From Magnetospirillum sp. (lineage in GTDB: Bacteria; Pseudomonadota; Alphaproteobacteria; Rhodospirillales; Magnetospirillaceae), in assembly GCA_020217035.1 (NCBI GenBank), contig JAIWOG010000040.1, forward strand, positions 1 to 10,000: a stretch of DNA of 10,000 nucleotides. Direction: 5' to 3'. How positions within the stretch are numbered: the first letter of the stretch is position 1; each line of letters opens with the position of its first letter. Positions 1-5,009 of this stretch are shown one piece after another. The position numbers and the translations under genes are program-made. Under the pieces are notes generated by a model, which did not search any database, had not been told where the DNA came from, and was given only the letters and a program-made list of their open reading frames with translations.

Positions 1-140
1 CGGCCAATTTGACGGTGGCGGGACTGGCCGAACGGGCCGGCTACCCGGTTCGCTTCGTTCCCTTCATGAAGGTGGCGTTCGGCCTGATGTTGGTGTCCAT
101 CGCCATTTCCAACATTTACCTTGTGCTGCGTTATCTTTGA
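1..140 (+). CDS. ArsB/NhaD-type (SLC13-like) anion permease, C-terminal fragment
   Basis: Only the last 45 codons are in the window, read from base 3 to the TGA at 138-140. The peptide opens ANLTVAGLAERAGYPVRF, then has a hydrophobic helix (about FMKVAFGLMLVSIAISNIYL) and ends LVLRYL. In the ArsB/NhaD/SLC13 permease superfamily the last part of the protein has the same plan: a GxxAN-V-AGIAE-R-G loop, then a final transmembrane helix ending in YLxLRY. Such proteins are inner-membrane carriers for arsenite, sodium/proton exchange or carboxylates; the substrate cannot be told from this fragment. A strong terminator follows 20 bases after the stop, so this is the end of its transcript. The family call is recognition by eye and rests on about 45 residues. 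Confidence 0.72.
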   Translation, partial: ANLTVAGLAERAGYPVRFVPFMKVAFGLMLVSIAISNIYLVLRYL

Positions 141-160
141 TAGCGTCGTCGCCAAAGCCA

Positions 161-187
161 AAGCCGCCCTTCGGGGCGGCTTTTTTA
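161..187 (+). terminator. Rho-independent terminator of the permease gene
   Basis: A perfect 9-bp stem (AAGCCGCCC at 161-169 with GGGCGGCTT at 174-182) is closed by a TTCG tetraloop and runs into TTTTTT at 181-186. It lies 20 bases after the permease stop codon and has all the marks of an intrinsic terminator on the plus strand. Confidence 0.92.
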
Positions 188-209
188 TTTGTTTTGTCTT
201 TGAAAAGAA

Positions 210-237
210 GAAACGCCGCTCGGGCGAGCGGCGTTTC
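210..237. other. Second hairpin downstream of the terminator
   Basis: A 12-bp perfect inverted repeat, GAAACGCCGCTC (210-221) and GAGCGGCGTTTC (226-237), has a GGGC loop. On the plus strand it is followed by TCTGCGGGG, with no T-tract. On the minus strand it is followed by a pyrimidine-rich TTCTTCTTTTC, so the terminator orientation would be minus, although no minus-strand gene ends here. It could be a back-up terminator or a block to antisense transcription. Confidence 0.6.
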
Positions 238-242
238 TCTGC

Positions 243-274
243 GGGGGGGTGGGGATGGGCGGGAAGGCCCCCCC
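243..274 (+). other. Guanine-quadruplex motif with competing G7/C7 hairpin
   Basis: Four guanine tracts of lengths 7, 4, 3 and 3 (243-249, 251-254, 257-259, 261-263) are separated by loops of 1, 2 and 1 bases, which meets the usual G3+/N1-7 quadruplex rule on the plus strand. Seven cytosines at 268-274 could instead pair with the first G7, so the two folds exclude each other. The motif lies in non-coding DNA, about 210 bases ahead of the DUF192 gene. Confidence 0.55.
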
Positions 275-302
275 GACAAATTTTGCCATCTGGGCCGTTG
301 TG

Positions 303-470
303 GCGCCCCGTTTGACAAACAAGATGTAGCAAAAATGTGAATGGATGAAAACAGGTTTTTATATGGACTGAGGTATTATCGTGGATTATCAATAACATTA
401 CGGATTATTTCCGGGAAAATATGTAAAATTTTATCATTCCTGGAATATCCACAATAAGCCGCAGGCATTC
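303..470 (+). promoter_or_regulatory. AT-rich upstream region of the DUF192 gene (probable promoter)
   Basis: This stretch is strikingly AT-rich beside the GC-rich surroundings and holds no convincing gene. A TTGACA hexamer sits at 312-317, but the bases at the right distance for its -10 (335-340, ATGTGA) are a poor match. The best -10-like hexamers are TATTAT (374-379) and TAAAAT (424-429, with TG directly upstream), neither with a good -35. GGATTAT occurs twice, at 383-389 and 402-408, and TGGA-ATA-TCCA (441-451) is a short inverted repeat. I infer a promoter and possibly a regulator site, but cannot place the transcription start. Confidence 0.4.
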
Positions 471-484
471 CGAGGTTGAGCGCC

Positions 485-970
485 ATGATCAGATCGTTCC
501 GCATCCTGTTGTGCTTGCTGGTTTTGTCGGCGTGCTTGCCGACGGGGGCCGCTTGGGCTCAGGTGGTTTTTCCCAAGGCGGCGTTGCAGGTGGAAGGTGC
601 CGGCGGCACCCGGCACGCCTTCACGGTCGAGGTGGCGACCACCCCCGAGCAATTGGCCCAAGGACTGATGCATCGGGCGAAGATGGCGGCCGATGCCGGC
701 ATGTTGTTCGATTTCGGCAGCCCGCGCCCGGTGTCCATGTGGATGAAGAATACCCTGATCCCGTTGGACATGTTGTTCATCGCCGCCGATGGCAAGGTGC
801 TGGGGATCGCCCAGCGCACGGTGCCGCATTCGCAGACCCTGATCGAATCGCCCGGCCCGGTGAAGGCGGTGTTGGAACTGAATGGCGGCACCGCCTCGCG
901 CTTGGGGATCAAGGTGGGGGACCGGGTGGTCCATCCCATTTTCACCGGCGGTTACGCCCCATCTCGATAA
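485..970 (+). CDS. Exported DUF192 family protein
   Basis: The product is 161 residues. DUF192 (PF02643) proteins are small exported or lipid-anchored beta-barrel-like proteins of unsettled biochemical role. The family core is clear: E-V-A-TT-PEQLAQGLMHR near residues 50-66, then GMLFDFG, the signature WMKNTLIPLDMLFI, DGKVLGI, and VLELNGG followed by GIKVGDRV. The N-terminus MIRSFRILLCLLVLSAC is a signal peptide with two possible endings: a lipobox LSAC (Cys17) or a signal peptidase I site after AWA (residue 25). I chose ATG 485 because GAGG at 472-475 lies 9 bases upstream; the in-frame TTG at 476 would abut that site. It is alone on its transcript, between the permease terminator and a converging cytochrome operon. 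The mature protein should work in the periplasm. Confidence 0.9.
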   Translation: MIRSFRILLCLLVLSACLPTGAAWAQVVFPKAALQVEGAGGTRHAFTVEVATTPEQLAQGLMHRAKMAADAGMLFDFGSPRPVSMWMKNTLIPLDMLFIAADGKVLGIAQRTVPHSQTLIESPGPVKAVLELNGGTASRLGIKVGDRVVHPIFTGGYAPSR

Positions 971-989
971 GGGGAACTCATCGGGATGG

Positions 990-1091
990 GGCTAGGCGCG
1001 ACCGCGCCGCGCGGCTTGTGCCGCGGGAGGCCAGTGCTTCGGAGAAGCACGCCCGCCGCATGAGGGCGCCGGTGATCGGTCCCGATCACCG
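990..1091. other. Hairpin cluster between converging genes
   Basis: The 131 bases between the DUF192 stop and the DHC stop hold no gene but several inverted repeats. GTGCTTC (1034-1040) pairs with GAAGCAC (1044-1050) over a 3-base loop, and CGGTGATC (1070-1077) pairs with GATCACCG (1084-1091) over GGTCCC. GGCGC (995-999) can pair with GCGCC (1004-1008). None is followed by a T-tract in either direction, so they are not clear intrinsic terminators. They may stop RNA decay or help Rho-dependent termination of the two converging transcripts. Confidence 0.5.
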
Positions 1092-1101
1092 GGATATGGG
1101 C

Positions 1102-1566
1102 TTAATCGTCTTCGTACAAGCCTCGGTCCGCCGATACGTGGCAGGCCGGGCAGTTGGACTTGGTCACCACCTTTGGGTCCTTCCAGCGCCAGTCGGGCAG
1201 GTGATGCTTGCGCTGGAAGTCCGGGGTGTCGGTGATGCGGATGGGGGAAGCGGTGGGCGACAGAAGCCGCATGGCCTTGCGGGCGCGGCCCTGGCCAGTG
1301 ACGTCGCCGGCATGGTTCACCAGCCAGGCGCGGATGGCGGCTTCCTTGTCGGCGGGCAGGCTGGCGTCCTCGCCGAAATGGTCGGCCAAGCCGTCCATCA
1401 ACAGATTCCACGACCGTGCCGGCAGGAAACCCGGCTGGAAGGCCATGTGGCACGAGCCGCATTCCTTGTTGACCAGCGGGTCGGTGACCGGCGGCATCCA
1501 GTCGTCGCCGGCCCGGGCGGGCAGGGCGATCACGGCGAAGATTGCGGCCAGGATCAGGTTACGCAT
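1102..1566 (-). CDS. dhc: Diheme cytochrome c (DHC family), electron partner of SHP
   Basis: The product is a 154-residue periplasmic c-type cytochrome with signal peptide MRNLILAAIFAVIALPARA, cut before GDDW. Two heme-attachment motifs are visible: CGSCH at residues 36-40 and CPACH at 139-143, near the C-terminus. This spacing, with one class I-like N-terminal domain and a late second heme, matches the DHC family (PF09626). H63 and H120/H121 are candidate distal ligands. In Rhodobacter sphaeroides DHC passes electrons to the oxygen-binding cytochrome SHP, and the SHP gene is directly upstream here. I prefer ATG 1566, because GGGG at 1575-1578 lies 8 bases upstream of it. An ATG at 1572 makes an ATGA overlap with the SHP stop and would add Met-Ile. 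It is the last gene of the operon, so translation is probably coupled. Confidence 0.88.
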   Translation of the reverse strand: MRNLILAAIFAVIALPARAGDDWMPPVTDPLVNKECGSCHMAFQPGFLPARSWNLLMDGLADHFGEDASLPADKEAAIRAWLVNHAGDVTGQGRARKAMRLLSPTASPIRITDTPDFQRKHHLPDWRWKDPKVVTKSNCPACHVSADRGLYEDD

Positions 1567-1568
1567 GA

Positions 1569-1976
1569 TCATTGCCCCATCATGAAGGTGATGTAGTCGC
1601 CCTTTTCGCGGGCGGTGCATTCACGCCCCAGGACGTTCTTGCAGTCGCGGGTGAATTGTTTTTCCACTTCGCCGGCGTCGGTGAAGCGCTTGGGGTTGAC
1701 CGACACCGCCACCGGATCGATGGGGCGGCCGGTCTTGGCGTTGCGCCCGCTTTGGCGGGGATTGTCGGTGTGGCAGGCGGTGCAGGACGGCGTGCGTTCG
1801 TCGCCGCCTTTCCACTGGGTGCGGAACAGGGTCTCGCCACGGCTGGCGGAAAATCCCGCATGACCGCTGTCGGCCTTGGCGTAGTCGGCCAGGATGGCGT
1901 CGCGACGGGGATCGGCGGCGAAAGCCGTGGTGGCGGCCAGGATCAGGCTGGCGCTCAGCAGCAGGGGGCGGATCAT
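1569..1976 (-). CDS. shp: SHP-type oxygen-binding cytochrome c (DUF1924)
   Basis: The product is 135 residues with signal peptide MIRPLLLSASLILAATTAFA, then a mature part of about 115 residues, close to the 112 of Rhodobacter sphaeroides SHP. It has one heme motif, CTACH (65-69), preceded by GG-DERTPS. The stretch RFTDAGEVEK, a Cys pair at 112 and 120 that would form the SHP disulfide loop, and C-terminal CTAREKGD all match that family. SHP is a high-spin periplasmic cytochrome that binds O2 and NO when reduced and takes electrons from DHC. Its unusual sixth ligand, Asn88, precedes the first loop cysteine; here that position is Asp111, and an Asn lies at 114. AAGGA at 1986-1990 sits 9 bases before ATG 1976. 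The start overlaps the cytochrome b stop as ATGA. Confidence 0.88.
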   Translation of the reverse strand: MIRPLLLSASLILAATTAFAADPRRDAILADYAKADSGHAGFSASRGETLFRTQWKGGDERTPSCTACHTDNPRQSGRNAKTGRPIDPVAVSVNPKRFTDAGEVEKQFTRDCKNVLGRECTAREKGDYITFMMGQ

Positions 1977-2440
1977 GTGGTCTTTTCCTTGAAGGTCTGG
2001 GGGCGCGACAAGCGGGTCAGCAGGGGCTTGCCGCCGAACAGGAAGGCGACGAAGGCGGCGTGGCCGAAGATCACCCATAGCGACAGGGTGGAAAGCGCTT
2101 CGTGCGGGTCTTCCAGCCACGGGGCGCCGTCGGCCAGGGCGCCCAGCAAAGCGGCGGCGCCGATCACCCCCAGCAACAGGGCGGCGAACCAGGCGAAAAG
2201 CGGGTTGCGGCCGGTCGCCGGCCACACCAGGCGCGGGCGGGGCAGCCGCCACAGGCCGGACTTGCCGACAACCAGGCCGACCGTCAGACGCAGGATGACG
2301 GCGGCCAGCACGGCATAGCCGGAAAACTGATGCATGGCATAAGTGTCTTCGTCGGCGGTGGCCCAGGCGACCACGAAGCCGCCGGCCAGCCAGGCGTGCC
2401 ACAGGCGCAGCAGGGCCAGTTGCAGTTTGGGCGGCATCAT
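1973..2440 (-). CDS. Cytochrome b561-family membrane subunit of the SHP/DHC operon
   Basis: The product is a 155-residue integral membrane protein with four hydrophobic helices (about 7-27, 38-58, 82-102 and 115-137), the plan of the prokaryotic b561 family (PF01292). Histidines suited to two b hemes are H15 (LRLWHAW), H37 (MHQFSGYA), H113 (DPHEALS) and H127 (IFGHAAF), one per helix or helix edge. Such proteins oxidise quinol and hand electrons to a periplasmic partner, here probably DHC and then SHP. A cytochrome b is also part of the SHP/DHC operon of Rhodobacter sphaeroides. I chose ATG 2440 because AGGGGA at 2448-2453 lies 7 bases upstream; ATG 2437 follows directly. The start overlaps the stop of the small gene upstream, and the stop overlaps the SHP start, so translation should be coupled on both sides. 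Reading further upstream would run through that small gene in another frame. Confidence 0.88.
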   Translation of the reverse strand: MMPPKLQLALLRLWHAWLAGGFVVAWATADEDTYAMHQFSGYAVLAAVILRLTVGLVVGKSGLWRLPRPRLVWPATGRNPLFAWFAALLLGVIGAAALLGALADGAPWLEDPHEALSTLSLWVIFGHAAFVAFLFGGKPLLTRLSRPQTFKEKTT

Positions 2441-2523
2441 GACGCGATCCCCTGGAACAAGCCGGCGGCGCTGGCGATCAGCAGGGCGGCCAACGCCCCT
2501 TGCCACAGCATTTTTCCGATCAT
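2437..2523 (-). CDS. 28-residue single-helix membrane peptide at the head of the cytochrome operon
   Basis: A short gene below usual annotation cut-offs. It opens MIGKMLWQGALAALLIAS and continues AAGLFQGIAS. Residues 5-23 are an uncharged hydrophobic stretch long enough for one membrane helix, with K4 as the only charge. A textbook Shine-Dalgarno AAGGAG (2531-2536) lies 7 bases before ATG 2523, and the TGA (2437-2439) overlaps the cytochrome b start as ATGA. The start signal and coupling are better than those of many annotated genes. I infer a small accessory subunit or assembly peptide of the b561 protein, like the tiny subunits of respiratory oxidases. It could instead be a leader peptide whose translation opens the cytochrome b start. 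I do not recognise a family. Confidence 0.68.
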   Translation of the reverse strand: MIGKMLWQGALAALLIASAAGLFQGIAS

Positions 2524-2540
2524 GGCCTCTCTCCTTGGCG

Positions 2541-2609
2541 GTTCAGGGCTGCTATCCTGACGCCTGGGGGATGAACCCGGCCTGACCGTCTTGTTCATCC
2601 TGGGTTCAG
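2541..2609. promoter_or_regulatory. Divergent regulatory region with repeated GTTCA motifs
   Basis: The 110 bases between the two divergent operons carry four GTTCA copies: plus strand at 2541, 2593 and 2604, minus strand at 2572-2576. TTCAT (2594-2598) and TTCAG (2605-2609) form a direct repeat with an exact 11-base period, the geometry by which OmpR/PhoB-family regulators bind in tandem. GTTCATCC also occurs as an inverted pair (2593-2600 and, on the minus strand, 2576-2569). The direct repeat lies 25 bases before the PepSY start, where a regulator could contact or replace the -35 region. I infer that the response regulator encoded next door binds here. The promoter hexamers themselves are weak and not placed. 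Confidence 0.5.
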
Positions 2610-2633
2610 GCTTCGCGGCCTAGCGTGGATGCC

Positions 2634-2939
2634 ATGAAACGATTGTCAGCCCTGCTTGCGGTCATGCTGGTTCTGCCCGTCCTGGCGCGGGCCGACGAAG
2701 CCGATCACGACCGCGCCCGCCGGGCCTTGGACGAAGGCCGGGTGCTGCCCTTGCGCGACATCCTGGCCCGCGCCGAGGCCGAGACTCCCGGCCAGATGGT
2801 CGAGGCCGAACTGGAAGACGAGCACGGCCAGATGGTCTACGAGATCAAGGTGCTGGCCAAGGACGGGCGTTTGGTGAAGCTGGTCTACGACGCCGCCACC
2901 GGCCAGTTGTTGAAGAAGCGGCTAAAGGACGGCAAATGA
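2634..2939 (+). CDS. PepSY-domain periplasmic protein
   Basis: The product is 101 residues with signal peptide MKRLSALLAVMLVLPVLARA, cut before DEADHD. The rest has the PepSY plan: a helix (DHDRARRALDEGRVLPLRDILARAE), then beta strands with MVEAELEDEHGQMVYEIKVL and a final DAATGQLL. PepSY domains are found in peptidase propeptides and in small periplasmic proteins encoded beside two-component systems, where they may bind or inhibit an envelope partner. Here it leads an operon with a regulator and a kinase, so a role in modulating the kinase's periplasmic sensor is plausible but inferred. I chose ATG 2634 over GTG 2625 because it gives a compact signal peptide. No good Shine-Dalgarno is present (only GGA at 2627-2629). 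The stop overlaps the regulator start as ATGA. Confidence 0.85.
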   Translation: MKRLSALLAVMLVLPVLARADEADHDRARRALDEGRVLPLRDILARAEAETPGQMVEAELEDEHGQMVYEIKVLAKDGRLVKLVYDAATGQLLKKRLKDGK

Positions 2940-3604
2940 GGGTGTTGCTGGTCGAGGACGAACCGTCTTTGAACTTCCGCCTGGGCCAATGCCTGGAAGC
3001 GGCCGGCTTCGCCGTCGACTTCGCCTATGACGGGGAAGAAGGCTGGTATCTGGGCGACACCGAACCCTATGACGCGGTGATCCTGGATTTGGGGCTGCCC
3101 AAGTTGGATGGCAACACCGTGTTGGCGCGATGGCGCGAGGCCGGACGCACCATGCCGGTGCTGGTGCTGACGGCGCGCGGCCGCTGGAGCGAGAAGATGA
3201 CCGCCTTCAACGCCGGGGCCGACGACTACGTCACCAAGCCGTTCGAACTGGACGAGGTGGTCTATCGTGTCCGCGCCCTGATCCGCCGGGCTTCCGGCCA
3301 CGCCCAGCCCGAATTGACATGCGGCGCCTTGCGCCTGGACACCAATGGCGGCCGGGTCAGCCTGAACGGCATGCCGGTGCAGGTCACCGCCCAGGAATTC
3401 CGCATCCTGTCCTATCTGATGCACCACATGGGCAAGGTGGTCAGCCGCACCGAGTTGATGGAACATGTCTACGACCGAAACTTCGACAACGATTCCAACG
3501 TTCTCGAAGTTCTGATCGGGCGGTTGCGCAAAAAGGTGGGGGCGGGGTTGATCCAGACCATCCGCGGTCAGGGTTATCGCCTGCAATCGGAAGACGGGGC
3601 GTGA
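2936..3604 (+). CDS. OmpR/PhoB-family response regulator
   Basis: The product is a 222-residue cytoplasmic transcription factor. The receiver domain (1-115) shows the acidic pair E7-D8, phospho-acceptor D51 in VILDLGLP, switch T79 in VLVLTARG and the K101 of VTKPF. The winged-helix DNA-binding domain (about 125-220) has VQVTAQEFRILSYL, VVSRTELMEHVYD, a recognition helix around SNVLEVLIGRLRKKV, and the wing IQTIRGQGYRL. Its length and motifs are normal for the family. AAAGGA at 2924-2929 lies 6 bases before ATG 2936, and the start overlaps the PepSY stop. Its partner kinase follows with a GTGA overlap. Likely targets are its own operon and the divergent cytochrome operon, since a suitable tandem repeat lies between them; that link is inferred from position. 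Confidence 0.95.
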   Translation: MRVLLVEDEPSLNFRLGQCLEAAGFAVDFAYDGEEGWYLGDTEPYDAVILDLGLPKLDGNTVLARWREAGRTMPVLVLTARGRWSEKMTAFNAGADDYVTKPFELDEVVYRVRALIRRASGHAQPELTCGALRLDTNGGRVSLNGMPVQVTAQEFRILSYLMHHMGKVVSRTELMEHVYDRNFDNDSNVLEVLIGRLRKKVGAGLIQTIRGQGYRLQSEDGA

Positions 3605-4929
3605 CGGCGGTGCGGCGCCGCTCGCTTTCCGCCCGTCTGGTCGCCGCCGCCCTGGTCTGGCTGGTCTTGTCCCTGGCGGTGGGCGGCGGCGTCCTGGCCT
3701 GGGGCTTCCGCCAATCGGTCGAACGGCAGTTCGGCCTGCGCCTGGATTCCCTGGTCCGCGCCGCCATCGCCGCCCTGGACCGGAAAGCCGATGGCGGCGT
3801 GGTCCTGGCGCGACCCTTGGGTGACCCGCGTTTCGAGCAGGTTTATTCCGGGTGGTATTGGCAATTGGCCGGCGCCGATGGCCGCCTGACCCGGTCGCGG
3901 TCGTTGTGGGACCAGACCTTGCCCGTCGAAAGCGGTCATGCCACCGTCAACTTCCGTCAGGTCGTGGGGCCCAACGGCGAAAGCCTGTTGTTGGCTGAAC
4001 GCGACGTCATCTTGGCCGAGGATGGCGGCGTCATCCACGTTTCCGTCGCCGCCGACCGGATGGAAGTGGCTGAAGGCGTGCGCCGTTTCGACCTGTTGCT
4101 GTCCCTGGCCTTGGGCGGCCTTGGCCTGGGCCTGGCCATGGCGGTGGTGATCCAGGTCCGCTTCGGCCTGCGTCCGTTGCGCCGCATGATCGTCGACCTG
4201 GAAGCGGTGCGTCAGGGGGCCGTCGCCCGTCTGCCCGACGACTATCCCCAAGAAGTCGCCCCCTTGGCCGACACCATGAACCTGGTGCTCGACAACGACG
4301 CCCAATTGATCGAACGGGCGCGGACCCATGTGGGCAACCTGGCCCATGGCCTGAAGACCCCCCTGGCGGTGTTGCGGGCGGAACTGGCCGGCACCCCGGA
4401 CCGGCAGGTGATGCAACGGCAACTTGAGTCCATGGCACGGCTGGTCGAGCGCCACCTGGGGCGCGCCGCCGCCAGCGCCGGTGCCGGACGCAGCCTGGGG
4501 GGCATGGTGGCGGTGGCGCCGGTGGCCGCCGACATCGTCGCGGCCTTGGAAAAAATCTATGCTGATCGCGGTCTGTCCATGGAATGGTTGGCCCCCTCCG
4601 ACGCGCTGTTTCCCGGGGACGGCGACGACCTTGCCGAAGTGTTGGGCAACCTGATGGAAAACGCCTGCAAATGGGCCGTCTCGAAGGTACGGCTGACGGC
4701 GCGGGCCGAGCCGGCAGGATTGGTGCTGGTGGTCGAGGATGACGGGCCGGGCGTGACGGGAGATCAGTTTGCCGCGGTGGCCCAGCGCGGCAAACGCCTG
4801 GACCAGATGACCGAAGGATGGGGACTGGGTTTGTCCATCGTCGCCGATCTGGTGGCCTTGCATGGCGGCGAGATGGATTTCGGCCGCTCGGACTTGGGCG
4901 GCTTGCGGGTGACGCTGGTATTCCCCTAG
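3601..4929 (+). CDS. PhoQ-like membrane sensor histidine kinase
   Basis: The product is 442 residues from GTG 3601, which overlaps the regulator stop (GTGA). It has a first membrane helix at about 10-32, a periplasmic sensor of about 130 residues (33-163), a second helix at 164-186, and a HAMP linker (187-235). The phospho-acceptor is H249 in LAHGLKTPLAVL, the HxLKTPL form typical of PhoQ-class kinases. The ATPase domain has N354 in NLMENACKW, the G1 box with D381 in VEDDGPG, and a second glycine box GWGLGLSIV. It should phosphorylate the adjacent regulator. The sensor has no metal-binding or acidic cluster that I can read, so PhoQ-like refers to the kinase core and not to the signal. GTG 3610 is an alternative start. 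Confidence 0.93.
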   Translation: MTAVRRRSLSARLVAAALVWLVLSLAVGGGVLAWGFRQSVERQFGLRLDSLVRAAIAALDRKADGGVVLARPLGDPRFEQVYSGWYWQLAGADGRLTRSRSLWDQTLPVESGHATVNFRQVVGPNGESLLLAERDVILAEDGGVIHVSVAADRMEVAEGVRRFDLLLSLALGGLGLGLAMAVVIQVRFGLRPLRRMIVDLEAVRQGAVARLPDDYPQEVAPLADTMNLVLDNDAQLIERARTHVGNLAHGLKTPLAVLRAELAGTPDRQVMQRQLESMARLVERHLGRAAASAGAGRSLGGMVAVAPVAADIVAALEKIYADRGLSMEWLAPSDALFPGDGDDLAEVLGNLMENACKWAVSKVRLTARAEPAGLVLVVEDDGPGVTGDQFAAVAQRGKRLDQMTEGWGLGLSIVADLVALHGGEMDFGRSDLGGLRVTLVFP

Positions 4930-4939
4930 CCGTGGGCAA

Positions 4940-4955
4940 GGCGCTGGACAGCGCC
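4940..4955 (+). other. Small hairpin after the kinase gene
   Basis: GGCGCTG (4940-4946) and CAGCGCC (4949-4955) form a compact stem 11 bases after the kinase stop. No T-tract follows, so it is at best a weak terminator between the two sensor-kinase genes. Confidence 0.35.
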
Positions 4956-5009
4956 ATAAGTCGGAGTTACTAATTCCAAAGGTTAGGTTTGTGCGTTTGG
5001 CGTCGAGAT

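Noticed and set aside
511..1596. Plus-strand frame of 361 codons spanning the DUF192 gene and the DHC gene
   Set aside because: It crosses a real gene in another frame and an opposite-strand gene, and contains no domain.
1977..2402. N-terminal extension of SHP upstream to 2402
   Set aside because: It would overlap the whole cytochrome b gene in another frame; ATG 1976 has a good Shine-Dalgarno and begins a proper signal peptide.
3574..4863. Long minus-strand frame (429 codons) opposite the PhoQ-like kinase
   Set aside because: It is antisense to a complete, motif-rich kinase gene, and the protein is rich in His and Gln with no domain. Long antisense frames are expected in GC-rich coding DNA.
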